Assembly: GCF_003148805.1 (NCBI RefSeq)
Contig: NZ_QGGX01000019.1
Span: 1 to 64,000 of the forward strand
Direction of reading: 5' to 3'
From: Aminobacter sp. AP02
GTDB lineage: Bacteria; Pseudomonadota; Alphaproteobacteria; Rhizobiales; Rhizobiaceae
Length of the DNA stretch: 64,000 nt
In this document: positions 39,002 to 49,180 of the stretch, piece after piece
How positions within the stretch are numbered: the first letter of the stretch is position 1
Layout of the letters: each line of letters opens with the position of its first letter
Position numbers and translations under genes: made by a program
Notes under the pieces: model-generated
The model's input: the letters and a program-made list of their open reading frames with translations, nothing else
What the model was told of the DNA's origin: nothing
Databases searched by the model: none

Positions 39002-39127
39002 TGATAGCAACACCTCATCTCCAGCGGAAGCTGGCTTCCGGCTGTTCGCATCCCTCGCAATCGGTTATAGAAGCAATTCCGGCCATTCTGTGGAGTTGGG
39101 GACAACACCCTGAAACGACCGGGACGC

Positions 39128-39156
39128 TTGACGCGTCAGCCAAATACAACTATGGA
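39128..39156 (+). promoter_or_regulatory. rpmB: Candidate housekeeping promoter for rpmB
   Basis: The -35 box is TTGACG (39128-39133), then exactly 17 bp, then the -10 box TATGGA (39151-39156). This is a good sigma-70-like match about 100 bp before rpmB. The 243-bp gap upstream of rpmB has no other gene. Confidence 0.6.
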
Positions 39157-39256
39157 ACGCCAACTTTTTCCATGAGGCCGCCTGACTGAGACCGCGCGCC
39201 ATTCCTTAATTGGTGCGTTATCGTCGCTTGGTCCGCCAGAACTGAAGGTAAGTAAC

Positions 39257-39553
39257 ATGTCCCGCGCTTGCGAACTCACCGGCAAAGCCGTCATGACCGG
39301 CAACAATGTGAGCCACGCCAACAACAAGACCCGTCGTCGCTTCCTGCCGAACCTGGTCAACGTCACGCTCATCTCCGAGGCGCTGAACCAGAACGTTCGC
39401 CTGCGCATTTCGGCCAACGCCCTGCGTACGGTCGAGCATCGCGGTGGCCTCGACGCCTTCCTGATCAAGGCCGACGCTGAAGAGCTGTCGCAGCGCGCTC
39501 GTCTGCTCAAGAAGCAGATCGCCAAGAAGACCGCTGAGCAGGCCGCAGCCTAA
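39257..39553 (+). CDS. rpmB: 50S ribosomal protein L28
   Basis: The 98-residue protein is a typical L28: [33 protein letters not shown], with a basic, Lys/Ala-rich C-terminal tail found in alphaproteobacteria. GAAGGTAAG precedes the ATG. Confidence 0.98.
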   Translation: MSRACELTGKAVMTGNNVSHANNKTRRRFLPNLVNVTLISEALNQNVRLRISANALRTVEHRGGLDAFLIKADAEELSQRARLLKKQIAKKTAEQAAA

Positions 39554-39675
39554 TCGACGAATCAAGGCGGGGGACGACCGCCTGGAGCCTCTGACGGCCG
39601 CAAGGACGATGGGGGCTCCGACCAATCCGCCCGGGCTTTGCCCGTCGAGCTGGTTCCATTACCCAGGATAAAAAA
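39554..39675 (+). promoter_or_regulatory. Structured leader between rpmB and the VUT gene
   Basis: Three potential hairpins are packed into 122 bp: AGGCGG/CCGCCT, GGAGCC/GGCTCC and CGGGC-TTT-GCCCG. An A-rich stretch (GGATAAAAAA) follows directly before the transporter ATG. It could be the rpmB 3' terminator or a riboswitch-like leader of the queuosine-precursor transporter. I cannot match it to a named preQ1 class. Confidence 0.35.
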
Positions 39676-40359
39676 ATGAACTCCGGTTCACGTTATCTGC
39701 CTTTCGTGGTTGCCATGGCACTTGTCGTCCTGGCGTCAAACATTCTCGTCCAGTTCCCGATGCAGGGACAGGTCGGATCTCTGGCGCTTGCCGATATCCT
39801 GACGTGGGGCGCCTTCACCTACCCCTTCTCATTCCTGGTCACCGACCTCGCCAATCGCCGCTACGGGCCGAAGATGGCGCGGCGGATCGTCTTTGTCGGC
39901 TTCATGACGGCGGTCATCTGCTCGATCGTCGCGCCGCCGCTTCTGTTCCGCTACGGCCTCATTCCCTTCGACACCGCAGCAGACCGTCTGGCGCGCATAG
40001 CCGCCGCCTCCGGTGCCGCCTTCCTGACCGCTCAGCTGCTCGATGTCACCGTGTTCAACTGGCTGCGCCGGCAGAGCTGGTGGCGCGCGCCGATCTTCGG
40101 CACGCTCGTCGGCTCGGTGTTCGATACCGCGATCTTCTTTGGTATCGCCTTCTCCGCCGCCTTCGCCTTCATCGGTCCCGAGGACGCTTTTGCGGTCGAA
40201 GCTGCACCACTTCTGGGCATGCTGTCGACGGAAGCACCGCGCTGGGTTTCCTGGGCGCTGGGTGATCTCACCGTGAAGCTGCTGATCGCCATTTTCGCGC
40301 TGATTCCTTATCGCCTCATCGCGGCCCGCTGGAGCCAGCCAGCCTTGGCCGCGAACTAG
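39676..40359 (+). CDS. VUT-family (YhhQ-like) queuosine precursor transporter
   Basis: The 227-residue protein has six or so predicted helices and the family landmarks DILTWGAFTYPFSFLVTDLANRRYG and QLLDVTVFNWLRR. YhhQ of E. coli imports 7-cyano-7-deazaguanine or its amine for queuosine in tRNA. Proximity to rpmB is usual in rhizobia. Confidence 0.87.
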   Translation: MNSGSRYLPFVVAMALVVLASNILVQFPMQGQVGSLALADILTWGAFTYPFSFLVTDLANRRYGPKMARRIVFVGFMTAVICSIVAPPLLFRYGLIPFDTAADRLARIAAASGAAFLTAQLLDVTVFNWLRRQSWWRAPIFGTLVGSVFDTAIFFGIAFSAAFAFIGPEDAFAVEAAPLLGMLSTEAPRWVSWALGDLTVKLLIAIFALIPYRLIAARWSQPALAAN

Positions 40360-40365
40360 CGATCG

Positions 40366-40794
40366 CTACCTGTCGATTCGCGTCGACAGGATGATCGAAG
40401 ATAGAGTGCGCTCGACGCCTTCGAGCGCACCGATTCGGTCGATCAAGGCGTCGAGATCGCGCACCGATGGCGCCTCCACGACGATGATCATGTCGAAATT
40501 GCCGCTCACCGAGTGCAGCGTGCGCACCTCGGGGATACGCCGCAGCACCGCCTCCACCGCAGCCGATACCTTGGGTAGAGCCGTCACCAGTATGTGCGCC
40601 CGAACGAGGTTCTTCTCATAGTCGGACGACAGCTTGACGCTGTAGCCCGAGATCACGCCGCGCTGTTCCAGCCGCTCGATGCGGCTTTGCACCGTGGTTC
40701 TGGACACGCCGAGCTTGCGTGCCAGTTCGGCGGTCGAGGCGCGCGCATTCTCACGCAGGAGGCTCAGCAGCGCCCGGTCGGGATCGGTCGTCAT
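40366..40794 (-). CDS. Lrp/AsnC-family regulator
   Basis: The 142-residue regulator has an N-terminal HTH (DPDRALLSLLRENARASTAELARKLGVSRTTVQSRIERLE) and a C-terminal RAM domain (VEAVLRRIPEVRTLHSVSGNFDMIIVV). The ATG at 40794 gives the standard length. An in-frame start at 40971 would run into the divergent dehydrogenase. It is 115 bp from that gene and probably controls it in response to lysine or a related amino acid. Confidence 0.9.
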   Translation of the reverse strand: MTTDPDRALLSLLRENARASTAELARKLGVSRTTVQSRIERLEQRGVISGYSVKLSSDYEKNLVRAHILVTALPKVSAAVEAVLRRIPEVRTLHSVSGNFDMIIVVEAPSVRDLDALIDRIGALEGVERTLSSIILSTRIDR

Positions 40795-40909
40795 TTCGTC
40801 AATACTCTTCGTCGTTCTGCCAAATACATACCGTCTTTTCGGCGAAACCGACACTGCCTTTCGACGAGACGCGGACATAGAATCCGCGCGAAATCCATTC
40901 GAAGGGGAC

Positions 40910-42016
40910 ATGACCATGAAACAGATCGTAGTCGTAGGCGCAGGCAAGATCGGCTCGACCATCGCCGACATGCTGGCCGAAACAGGCGACTATAACGTCA
41001 CCGTGGTCGATCGCTCGCAGGCAGCACTCGATTCGCTGGAGACAGGCAACGCCGTGCAGACGCTGAAGGTCGAAATCGCCGAAGCCGGCGCGCTCGACCC
41101 AGTGCTTGCCTGCAAGTTCGCGGTGCTCTCTGCAGCCCCCTTCCACCTCACCACGCGCATCGCACAAGCCGCCGCCAAGGCCGGTGTGCACTATCTGGAT
41201 CTCACCGAAGACGTCGCCTCGACCCGCATCGTCAAGGAACTCGCCGCGACCGCCAAGAGCGCCTTCATCCCGCAGTGCGGCCTCGCGCCGGGCTTCATCT
41301 CGATCGTTGCCAACGACCTCGCCAAGCGCTTCGATTCGCTGGAAAGCGTACGCATGCGCGTCGGCGCGCTGCCGCAGTATCCGTCCAATGCGCTCAACTA
41401 CAACCTGACCTGGAGCACCGACGGCGTCATCAACGAGTACTGCGAGCCCTGCGAGGCGATCGTCGAAGGCTCGCTGGTCGAAGTGCCCCCGCTCGAGGAG
41501 CGCGAAGAGTTTTCGCTCGACGGCATCACCTATGAAGCGTTCAACACCTCTGGTGGCCTTGGCACGCTGTGCGAGACCTACAAGGGCAAGGTGCGGACGC
41601 TGAACTACCGCACCATCCGCTATCCCGGCCATGCGGCGATCATGAAGGCGTTGCTCAACGATCTCGGCCTGCGCCATCGCCGCGAGGTGCTGAAGGACAT
41701 CCTGGAAAACGCCCTGCCCGCCACCATGCAGGACGTAGTGGTGATCTTCGTCACCGTCAGCGGCCGCAAGAACGGGCGCCTGCTGCAGGAGAGCTACGCC
41801 AACAAGATCTACAGCCGCCAGATGGGCAAGATGACGCGCAGCGCCATCCAGATCACCACTGCATCCGGCATCTGCTCGGTTCTCGACATGCTCGCTTCCG
41901 GCGCGCTGCCGCAGCAGGGTTTCATCCGCCAGGAAGACATTGCGCTCGACGCTTTCCTCGCCAACCGCTTCGGCCACAACTACGCCCAAGCCGCGACAAG
42001 CCATCTGGCAGCCTGA
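40910..42016 (+). CDS. Saccharopine dehydrogenase family protein
   Basis: The 368-residue NAD(P)-dependent protein has a Rossmann start IVVVGAGKIGSTIADML and a saccharopine-dehydrogenase C-terminal fold (YNLTWSTDGVINEYCEPCEAI, GTLCETYKGKVRTLNYRTIRYPGH). Together with the divergent Lrp regulator this fits lysine catabolism through saccharopine, though related polyamine enzymes share the fold. ATG 40910 is preceded by GAAGGGGAC. Confidence 0.85.
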   Translation: MTMKQIVVVGAGKIGSTIADMLAETGDYNVTVVDRSQAALDSLETGNAVQTLKVEIAEAGALDPVLACKFAVLSAAPFHLTTRIAQAAAKAGVHYLDLTEDVASTRIVKELAATAKSAFIPQCGLAPGFISIVANDLAKRFDSLESVRMRVGALPQYPSNALNYNLTWSTDGVINEYCEPCEAIVEGSLVEVPPLEEREEFSLDGITYEAFNTSGGLGTLCETYKGKVRTLNYRTIRYPGHAAIMKALLNDLGLRHRREVLKDILENALPATMQDVVVIFVTVSGRKNGRLLQESYANKIYSRQMGKMTRSAIQITTASGICSVLDMLASGALPQQGFIRQEDIALDAFLANRFGHNYAQAATSHLAA

Positions 42017-42062
42017 TTTCAGGACGCCTTACGGGGAGGATACCCCGGTGGTCCGATTTTGC

Positions 42063-42096
42063 AGCGAGGGGTTAAGGGACCCCTCGCTTTCTTTTT
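42063..42096 (+). terminator. Intrinsic terminator after the saccharopine dehydrogenase gene
   Basis: A 9-bp stem AGCGAGGGG (42063-42071) with CCCCTCGCT (42080-42088) is followed by TTTCTTTTT. It ends the gene before the convergent SnoaL-like gene. Confidence 0.88.
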
Positions 42097-42152
42097 GCCT
42101 GAATGTCTGCGGTGGGAACGCACGTGCCTCAGGCATCAATGGGTCGCGCAGA

Positions 42153-42524
42153 TCAGATCGCCGCCATCGGCCCGAAGAAGCCGACGATACGCTCGATGCG
42201 CGTTTCGTCGGGTGCCAGGAAGGCGATGTCGATCCCTTCGGGCAGCGGCGTGCCATCGGCCTCGACAACACGCCAGCCGAAACGGGCAATGCCATGGTGA
42301 TGATCGACGGCGGTCGTGCGCTTGATGGCCGCCCCCGGGCGGCTCGCCCTGATGCTTGCGATATGGGCCAACAATGCGTCGGCACCGACAGTGTCGGCGC
42401 GCGGATCGGTGTACGTGGCATTCTCCGCCCAGACGGCATGGAGCAGCGCCCTGCGATGCCCCTCGTCAGGTTCGTTCCAGACCGCGCAATAGCGGTCGAT
42501 GAGGCTGGTGACATCGGACGACAT
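42153..42524 (-). CDS. SnoaL/NTF2-like protein
   Basis: The 123-residue protein has the short alpha-helix/beta-sheet NTF2 pattern (VTSLIDRYCAVWNEPDEGHRRALL, ENATYTDPRADTVGADALLAHI). Such proteins are isomerases or small-ligand binders. The activity cannot be assigned. ATG 42524 has GGAG six bases upstream. Confidence 0.78.
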   Translation of the reverse strand: MSSDVTSLIDRYCAVWNEPDEGHRRALLHAVWAENATYTDPRADTVGADALLAHIASIRASRPGAAIKRTTAVDHHHGIARFGWRVVEADGTPLPEGIDIAFLAPDETRIERIVGFFGPMAAI

Positions 42525-42571
42525 GGCTTGCTCCCGTATCGCAGGTGCCAACCATAGCGAAAAATCGCCGC

Positions 42572-43591
42572 TCAATCGTCGTGCAGGATGAATTCCAGAT
42601 AGAGATTGCGCTGCAGGATCGAGTGGTTGTCGTCGGAAATCAGCGACACCATCAGCGCCCCGTCGCTGCGCTGCCAGACATCGAGCCCTTCCATGTTGTC
42701 GATCTGGTAGCCCATATTGGCCTCGAGCAGCACCGGGCCGTCGGCGACCTTGCCCCTGGCGATACTATCCGACGCGATGCGCCTCAACCGCATCTTCACC
42801 CCAGATGCCATCGAGAAGCTGCGCTCCAACAGCAACAGATCCCCATCGGGCAGGAAGGCACCGTCCGTGATGTCGAACTCGCCGTCGCGCTTGACGGTGA
42901 AGACACCCTTCTGCGGCCCCTCGATGATCGCCGCGAAGATGTTGCCGGCCACATCCAGGCTCTTTTCCGACACCACCACCAGTCCGCCCTTCCCGGCGGA
43001 ATAGGCAACAGTTTCGAAACCCCTGTTCTGGCGCAGCTCGTTGCGCGGCACCAGGAAATCGAGTTCGCACAGCGGCGGCTTCATGTTGTCAGGATCGATC
43101 TGGTACTGGGCGACGCGATGCATGCGCTCGAAGCCGACGGTGGCGATGCCGTCCTTGACGGCGAGACCCTCGGCATCGGCCAGCCACTTCTTTTCGAAGG
43201 CGATGCCCGACGCGTCGACCATCTGCACCATGCGGAAATTCTCGACACCTGTCGGCCGCAAGGCCGGGTCGCGGGCGATGCGGCCGAAGAACCAGAAGCC
43301 GGTATCAGCGACTCCGACAAAATCGCTGCCCGGTTCAAGAAAGCGAAACGCCGACAAGGCGCCAAAATTGCGCGACGACGAGGTCAGTTCGAGGCCGCCG
43401 ACGAATTCGAGCGGACCGAACATCTTCTGGTCGAGGCCGATCTGGAACTGCGAGATCGGACGGGCGGAAATCTCCATCCGTTCGATGGCCGGCTGCTCGG
43501 CCCGCGAAGAGGCGCTGAGCATAGCCGATAGCGCAAAGGCTGCCGTTGCAGCGCACGCAAACCGCCGCAATCGGGCCGCGGAAAAGATCAT
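42572..43591 (-). CDS. Esterase-like activity of phytase family protein
   Basis: The 339-residue exported protein has a signal peptide ([21 protein letters not shown]) and a beta-propeller-like PF13449 domain ([48 protein letters not shown]). Despite the name, the family's substrate is unsettled. Its ATG overlaps the cobT stop by 4 bp. Confidence 0.85.
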   Translation of the reverse strand: MIFSAARLRRFACAATAAFALSAMLSASSRAEQPAIERMEISARPISQFQIGLDQKMFGPLEFVGGLELTSSSRNFGALSAFRFLEPGSDFVGVADTGFWFFGRIARDPALRPTGVENFRMVQMVDASGIAFEKKWLADAEGLAVKDGIATVGFERMHRVAQYQIDPDNMKPPLCELDFLVPRNELRQNRGFETVAYSAGKGGLVVVSEKSLDVAGNIFAAIIEGPQKGVFTVKRDGEFDITDGAFLPDGDLLLLERSFSMASGVKMRLRRIASDSIARGKVADGPVLLEANMGYQIDNMEGLDVWQRSDGALMVSLISDDNHSILQRNLYLEFILHDD

Positions 43592-45486
43592 CCCGCGTGC
43601 CGGAAGCCGCCGCGGCGGGTCTCGCGCGCGCGCTCTTCGCCGAACAGCGAAGCAAGCTGCTCGGTCATCGCACCTGCCAATTCTTCGGCGTCGACGATGG
43701 TGACGGCACGGCGATAGTAGCGCGTGACGTCATGGCCGATGCCGATGGCGAGCAACTCGACCGGCGAGCGCGTCTCGATGAGGTCGATGACAGCGCGCAG
43801 ATGGCGCTCAAGATAGTTGCCCGGATTGACCGACAGCGTCGAGTCGTCGACCGGCGCACCGTCCGAGATCATCATCAGGATCTTGCGCTGCTCGGGCCGC
43901 GCGATCAGCCGCTGATGCGCCCACAGCAGTGCCTCGCCGTCGATGTTTTCCTTGAGCAGGCCTTCGCGCATCATCAGGCCGAGATTGCGCCGCGAACGCC
44001 GCCAGGGCGCGTCGGCGCTCTTGTAGATGATGTGCCTGAGATCGTTGAGGCGGCCGGGATTTGACGGCTTGCCGTCCTTCAGCCACTTCTCGCGCGCCTG
44101 CCCGCCCTTCCAGGCGCGGGTGGTGAAGCCGAGGATTTCGACCGAGACGCCGCAACGCTCCAGCGTGCGCGCCAGAATGTCGGCGCAGGTGGCAGCAACG
44201 GTGATCGGACGGCCGCGCATCGAGCCGGAATTGTCGAGCACCAGGGTGACGACCGTGTCGCGGAACTTGGTGTCGCGCTCCTGCTTGAACGACAGCGGCT
44301 GCATCGGGTCGATGACGACGCGCACGAGACGCGCGGGATCGAGATAGCCCTCTTCCAGGTCGAAGTCCCAGGAGCGGTTCTGCTGCGCCATCAGGCGGCG
44401 CTGCAGGCGGTTAGCGAGACGGCCGACCACGCCCGAAAGGTTGGCAAGCTGCTTGTCGAGAAAAGCGCGCAGACGGTCGAGTTCGTCTTCGTCGCACAGT
44501 TCCTCGGCCCCGACAGTCTCGTCGAAGGCGGTGGTGAAGACCTTGTAGTCGATTTCCCTGGGCAGGTTGGCAAAGGGATTGTCTTGGCGACGCGCCTCGC
44601 CCGGCGTCTCCGAATCGACATCGTCGTCGTCGGACATCTCGTCGGAGGTGGCGTCGGACGCCTCCATCTCGCCGGACTGCTCTTCCTCAGCGGACGATTC
44701 GGCATCCTCGGACTGAGCCTGGTCGGAACCGGAATCGTCCTCGCCGCCCTCCTCGCTCTGCTCTTCGCCCTGCGGCTGGTCGTCGTCCTGGTCCTCGTTA
44801 TCCTCGGTTTCCTGGTCGTCGCCGTATTCCTCGGCCATCTCCAACGAAGCGAGCATGTGACGGACGACGCGGGCGAAGGCCTGCTGATCCTGAAGGCTGC
44901 CGAGCAGCCCGTCGAGGTCGCCGCCGGCCTTGTCTTCGACCCATTCGCGCCAGAGATCGACCATGCGCTCCCCGCTCTTCGGAACGGGCTGGCCGGTCAG
45001 CTTCTCGCGCACCATCAGCGCCAGCGCCTCTTCGAGCGGCGCCTCCGACTGCTCGGTGACATCGGCGAGATTTGCCTTGGCGTATTTGTCCTCGAGCATC
45101 GAGGTGATGTTTGCGGCAACACCGGCCATGGCGCGGCTGCCGATCGCCTCGACACGGGCCTGCTCGACGGCGTCGAAGACAGCGCGAGCCTGCTTGCCCT
45201 CGGGCGCCAGGCGGGCATGGATGCGGGTGTCGTGGCAGGCGCGCTTGAGCGCCATGGAATCGCCGAGGCCACGTGTGACCGCGATGTCGCCGGCCGACGC
45301 CTTCTTGGGCAGTTCAGGCAAGCGGGCGCGGTTGCCGGCAAGCGCCGGCCGCTCCTTGGCGAACGCGACTTCCAGCCCGTTGTCGCCCGAAATGGCACGC
45401 ATGCACACGGTCACGGCGCGCTTGAAGCTGTCGGCTTCAGAGCCCGTCTTCGACTTGTTGCGTGTGTTGTCGCCCGGCCCCGCCAT
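43588..45486 (-). CDS. cobT: Cobaltochelatase subunit CobT
   Basis: The 632-residue subunit of the aerobic, ATP-dependent CobNST complex inserts cobalt into hydrogenobyrinate a,c-diamide in vitamin B12 synthesis. It has an N-terminal domain, a long Asp/Glu-rich acidic linker (about 210-310) and a C-terminal VWA domain with the MIDAS motif [11 protein letters not shown]. cobS lies 12 bp upstream. CobN is not in the window. Confidence 0.96.
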   Translation of the reverse strand: MAGPGDNTRNKSKTGSEADSFKRAVTVCMRAISGDNGLEVAFAKERPALAGNRARLPELPKKASAGDIAVTRGLGDSMALKRACHDTRIHARLAPEGKQARAVFDAVEQARVEAIGSRAMAGVAANITSMLEDKYAKANLADVTEQSEAPLEEALALMVREKLTGQPVPKSGERMVDLWREWVEDKAGGDLDGLLGSLQDQQAFARVVRHMLASLEMAEEYGDDQETEDNEDQDDDQPQGEEQSEEGGEDDSGSDQAQSEDAESSAEEEQSGEMEASDATSDEMSDDDDVDSETPGEARRQDNPFANLPREIDYKVFTTAFDETVGAEELCDEDELDRLRAFLDKQLANLSGVVGRLANRLQRRLMAQQNRSWDFDLEEGYLDPARLVRVVIDPMQPLSFKQERDTKFRDTVVTLVLDNSGSMRGRPITVAATCADILARTLERCGVSVEILGFTTRAWKGGQAREKWLKDGKPSNPGRLNDLRHIIYKSADAPWRRSRRNLGLMMREGLLKENIDGEALLWAHQRLIARPEQRKILMMISDGAPVDDSTLSVNPGNYLERHLRAVIDLIETRSPVELLAIGIGHDVTRYYRRAVTIVDAEELAGAMTEQLASLFGEERARETRRGGFRHAG

Positions 45487-45498
45487 CTGAGCCCGTTC

Positions 45499-46485
45499 TT
45501 ATCCCAGTACGACGTTGGCGGCGGATTCAGGCAGGTCTTCACCGAAGGCGCGCTGATAGAACTCCGCCACGACAGAGCGCTCGAGTTCGTCGCACTTGTT
45601 GAGGAAGGTCAGCCTGAACGCCATGCCGACATCGCCGAAGATCTCGGCGTTTTCGGCCCAGGTGATGACCGTACGCGGGCTCATGACGGTCGACAGGTCG
45701 CCATTGACGAAGGCCGAACGCGTCATGTCGGCGACGCGGACCATCTTGTTGACGATCTCCTTGCCCTTGGCGTCGCGGTAGTGCTTGGCCTTGGCAATGA
45801 CGATGTTCACTTCGTTGTCGTGCGGCAGATAGTTCAGCGTGGTCACGATCGACCAGCGGTCCATTTGCGCCTGGTTGATCTGCTGGGTGCCGTGATAAAG
45901 GCCGGTGGTGTCGCCGAGGCCGACCGTGTTGGCGGTGGCGAACAGGCGGAAGGCCGGGTGCGGACGGATGACGCGGCTCTGGTCGAGCAGGGTCAGGCGG
46001 CCCGAGGATTCCAGCACGCGCTGGATGACGAACATCACGTCGGGGCGGCCGGCATCATATTCGTCGAAGCACAGCGCGACATTGTGCTGGTAGGCCCAGG
46101 GCAGGATGCCGTCCTTGAACTCGGTTACCTGCATGCCTTCCTTGACCACGATCGCGTCCTTGCCGACGAGGTCGATACGGCTGACGTGGCTGTCGAGGTT
46201 GACGCGCACCATCGGCCAGTTGAGGCGAGCGGCGACCTGTTCGATATGGGTCGACTTGCCGGTGCCGTGATAGCCCGACACCATGACGCGGCGGTTGTAG
46301 GCGAAGCCCGCGAGGATCGCCATCGTGGTTGCCTTGTCGAACAGATAGTCCGGATCGATGTCGGGTACGTGTTCGGACGAAGCGGCATAGGCCGGAACGA
46401 CCATCTTCGAATCGAAGCCGAAGGTGTCTTTCACCGACACTGTCGTGTCTGGCAGGTTGGTGATGTCGCGATCGACCTTGTTCAT
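45499..46485 (-). CDS. cobS: Cobaltochelatase subunit CobS
   Basis: The 328-residue AAA+ ATPase works with CobT and CobN. Walker A is [14 protein letters not shown], Walker B is [14 protein letters not shown], and the sensor region is [17 protein letters not shown]. Standard length. A 116-bp gap separates it from the J-domain gene upstream. Confidence 0.97.
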   Translation of the reverse strand: MNKVDRDITNLPDTTVSVKDTFGFDSKMVVPAYAASSEHVPDIDPDYLFDKATTMAILAGFAYNRRVMVSGYHGTGKSTHIEQVAARLNWPMVRVNLDSHVSRIDLVGKDAIVVKEGMQVTEFKDGILPWAYQHNVALCFDEYDAGRPDVMFVIQRVLESSGRLTLLDQSRVIRPHPAFRLFATANTVGLGDTTGLYHGTQQINQAQMDRWSIVTTLNYLPHDNEVNIVIAKAKHYRDAKGKEIVNKMVRVADMTRSAFVNGDLSTVMSPRTVITWAENAEIFGDVGMAFRLTFLNKCDELERSVVAEFYQRAFGEDLPESAANVVLG

Positions 46486-46601
46486 AGCGTCTCCACGCGC
46501 GAGGCTTCAAACCACGCCGGCAATCGAATTTTCTTCGGGGGCGGTCTTAAAGCCTTTTCCGACCAGATGAAAGTTGGAAAAAGGCCGCGACCGCGGCTGG
46601 C

Positions 46602-47228
46602 TCAACACAATCCCGCTTGCTTGAGCACGCGATATGCCTGGAGCACATCCCTGAAGCGGTCTTCCGACCCCCGGTCGCCGCCATTGGCGTCGGGGTGGTG
46701 GCGTTTCACCAGTTCCTTGTAGCGCGTCTTGATGTCGGTGCCGGTGGCTCTCGAATCAAGCCCGAGCGTCTCCAGCGCCTTGGCCTCCAAGGGCTTGGCC
46801 TTGCGCTGGCGCGGCGTGCCATGCCCGCCAAATATGGTGTGGGGGTCGCGCATGCGGTTGTAGTAGCCGGCGCGGCCAGACCGCTGCTGGGCGAAGTCCG
46901 GCGCCGAGCGTGCCCCACCACCGGAACCTGCCGCAGCGTTGGAACCGATGGTCCAGGTCGGCCTGTGCCCGGTCAGCGCCTCCTTCTGGAAGCGCGCGAT
47001 TTCGCCATCGGCCAGCCCGGAGAAATAATTGAAGCCCTTGTTGTACTCGCGCACGTGGTCGAAGCAGAAGCGGAAGTACTCGCCCTCCTTCATGCGGCCG
47101 ACCGGCGCCTTGTGGGTGCCCGGCTGCTTGCAGCCGTCCCACTGGCAGATCGGAGCGTGCGACTTCACCTCCGCTTCCGGATCGGGCCGGACGCGGATCT
47201 TGTCGAAATATTTCGGATACGGCTTCAT
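46602..47228 (-). CDS. J-domain (DnaJ-like) protein
   Basis: The 208-residue protein has a conserved N-terminal part with a CxxC/H-rich patch (ICQWDGCKQPGTHKAP, CFDHVREYNKGFNYF). It ends in a C-terminal J domain with the HPD motif (YKELVKRHHPDANGGDRGSEDRF) that would stimulate a DnaK-type chaperone. This J-domain gene beside cobST is a usual rhizobial arrangement. Client unknown. Confidence 0.88.
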   Translation of the reverse strand: MKPYPKYFDKIRVRPDPEAEVKSHAPICQWDGCKQPGTHKAPVGRMKEGEYFRFCFDHVREYNKGFNYFSGLADGEIARFQKEALTGHRPTWTIGSNAAAGSGGGARSAPDFAQQRSGRAGYYNRMRDPHTIFGGHGTPRQRKAKPLEAKALETLGLDSRATGTDIKTRYKELVKRHHPDANGGDRGSEDRFRDVLQAYRVLKQAGLC

Positions 47229-47369
47229 CGGATCATATTTACCGCCTCTTGGCGCGGCGAAACAAGAATTGACATTTCAAGGATGTTGGCCCTAACGCCT
47301 GATTTGCGGCCCAATTTTGCCCAAAGGCACCAATAGCCGCGGCGACACATGTGGTGAAAGGTGAGACCG

Positions 47370-47672
47370 ATGTCCATACAGGCGACCATCGAAGACAAGC
47401 TGAACAAGGCATTTTCGCCCGAACGGCTTGCCGTGCTCAACGAAAGCCACCTGCATGCGGGCCACCATCACGTCGACGGTGGCCATGAAGCGGTCTTCGA
47501 CGGCTCGGGCGAGACGCATTTTCGCATCCGCATCGTCGCGCCTGCATTTGCCGGCATGAGCCGCATCGACCGCCACCGCGCGGTCAACGACGCGCTCGCA
47601 GCAGAGCTCAAGGCCGGCCTCCACGCACTCGCCATCGAGCCGGCAGCACCCGGCGAAGCGACACGCTGGTAA
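47370..47672 (+). CDS. bolA: BolA family protein
   Basis: The 100-residue protein shows the BolA fold landmarks: IQATIEDKLNKAFSPERLAVLNESHLHAGHH, ETHFRIRIVAPAFAGMSRIDRHRAVNDAL and LHALAIEPAAPGE. BolA proteins partner monothiol glutaredoxins in iron-sulfur handling. ATG 47370 is preceded by AAGGTGAG. It is divergent from the J-domain gene. Confidence 0.92.
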   Translation: MSIQATIEDKLNKAFSPERLAVLNESHLHAGHHHVDGGHEAVFDGSGETHFRIRIVAPAFAGMSRIDRHRAVNDALAAELKAGLHALAIEPAAPGEATRW

Positions 47673-47728
47673 GGGGGAGCCGGGGCGGTCATAGAAGTGT
47701 CACAGGAGGCGGGCACTGTGGGTTCGCC

Positions 47729-48256
47729 ATGAGCCACAAGCCTTACAACGTCCTCTTTCTCTGTACCGGCAACAGCGCCCGGTCGATCCTTGCCGAGGGC
47801 ATCCTGCGCAAGGACGGCGCGCCCAATTTCAACGCCTTCTCCGCCGGCAGCCAAGCCAAGGGTGCCGTCAGTCCGCTGGCGCTCAAAGTGCTCGAAAGCT
47901 ACGGCTATCCGACCGACGGTTTTCGCTCGAAAACCTGGGACGAATTCGCGGTCGAAGGCGCGCCCCAGATGGATTTCATCTTCACGGTCTGCGACGACGC
48001 CGCCGGCGAAGCCTGCCCGATCTGGCCGGGCCATCCCGCAAATGCGCATTGGGGAATCGAAGACCCCAGCAACGCGGAAGGCAGCGATCTCGCAAAGGAG
48101 GCTGCTTTCGTCACCGCCTTCAAATACATGCGCAACCGTATCGGAGCCTTCCTCGCATTGCCCCTGACCAGCCTCGACCACATGGCGCTGACCTCCCATC
48201 TCGAAGAGATTGGAAAGATGGCCGGGGCGACGGGAAAGACCCCTCCGGGGGCTTGA
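47729..48256 (+). CDS. Low-molecular-weight phosphatase/ArsC-type arsenate reductase
   Basis: The 175-residue protein has the P-loop CX5R at C12-R18 (CTGNSAR) and a second thiol pair, C88 and C96 (TVCDDAAGEACPIWPG), as in thioredoxin-linked arsenate reductases. No ars operon surrounds it, so the role could also be general phosphatase or thiol chemistry. It converges with hlyC across 6 bp. Confidence 0.85.
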   Translation: MSHKPYNVLFLCTGNSARSILAEGILRKDGAPNFNAFSAGSQAKGAVSPLALKVLESYGYPTDGFRSKTWDEFAVEGAPQMDFIFTVCDDAAGEACPIWPGHPANAHWGIEDPSNAEGSDLAKEAAFVTAFKYMRNRIGAFLALPLTSLDHMALTSHLEEIGKMAGATGKTPPGA

Positions 48257-48262
48257 AGCTCT

Positions 48263-49180
48263 TCAGTCCGCCCGTCGCGGCGCCACTGCCTCCACGGCCA
48301 CCGGCCTGATCCTGATTCGCGCGAGGCGATTCTTGTCGCGTTTCATCACGATGAAACGTTTGCCGTGGAAGGTGAAGGCCTGCTTTTCCTCGGGGATCGA
48401 CTGGGTCTCGTGAATGACAAGGCCCGCGATCGTCGTTGCCTCGTCGTCGGGCAGGTGCCAGTCGAGCGCGCGGTTGAGGTCGCGGATCGGCACTGTGCCG
48501 TCGACCACGACTGAGCCGTCGGCTTCCTGCTTGACGCCCTGGACGTCGATGTCGTGCTCGTCGGCGATCTCGCCGACGATTTCCTCGATTATGTCTTCGA
48601 GCGTCACCAGCCCTTCGACCTCGCCATACTCGTCGACCACGATGGCGAAGTGCTGCTTGCGGCGCAAAAAGGCGTTGAGCTGCTCTTGAAGCGTGGTGGT
48701 GTCGGGCACGAACCACGGCTTGGAGGCGACCTTCGGCACATCGACGCGAGAATAGTCACCCTCGACGTCGTTGAGCGCCCGCAGCAGGTCCTTGGCGTGG
48801 ACAACGCCGACAATGTTGTCGATCGAGCCGCGCCACAAGGGCATGCGTGTATAGGGGCTCTGCAGTATCTCGCGGACAAGCGCTTCGGAGGCGATGTCGG
48901 CATTGACCGAACGCATGGCGGTGCGGTGGACCATCACGTCGGAGACTTCCAGCTCGTGGAGGTCGAGCAGGCCCCCGACCTGGTCGCGGTCCTGCTTGAC
49001 CACATGGCCGTCGCGGTGGAACTCATCGACTGCGCCGCGCAATTCGTCATGGGCGGAACGCTGCGGCGTCAGCGCGATCAACTCATAGCCAAGGGAAGCA
49101 AGCAGACGGTCGCGGAAGGCCAGGACCACAAGGACCAGTCCCACCAGAACTCCCGCAACGATCCAGCCCGCTTCGCTCAT
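48263..49180 (-). CDS. Short HlyC/CorC-type CBS protein lacking most of DUF21
   Basis: The 305-residue protein has a CBS pair ([57 protein letters not shown]) and the CorC/HlyC C-terminal domain. Most family members are about 430 residues, with an N-terminal four-helix DUF21 domain. Here only one helix remains ([17 protein letters not shown]) before [17 protein letters not shown]. The gene seems complete: its ATG overlaps the aroB stop by 4 bp. Ion transport is therefore doubtful. Confidence 0.82.
   Translation of the reverse strand: MSEAGWIVAGVLVGLVLVVLAFRDRLLASLGYELIALTPQRSAHDELRGAVDEFHRDGHVVKQDRDQVGGLLDLHELEVSDVMVHRTAMRSVNADIASEALVREILQSPYTRMPLWRGSIDNIVGVVHAKDLLRALNDVEGDYSRVDVPKVASKPWFVPDTTTLQEQLNAFLRRKQHFAIVVDEYGEVEGLVTLEDIIEEIVGEIADEHDIDVQGVKQEADGSVVVDGTVPIRDLNRALDWHLPDDEATTIAGLVIHETQSIPEEKQAFTFHGKRFIVMKRDKNRLARIRIRPVAVEAVAPRRAD

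Noticed and set aside
44584-46722. 712-codon plus-strand frame opposite cobS/cobT
   Set aside because: High-GC shadow of the two cobaltochelatase genes, with no recognisable domain.
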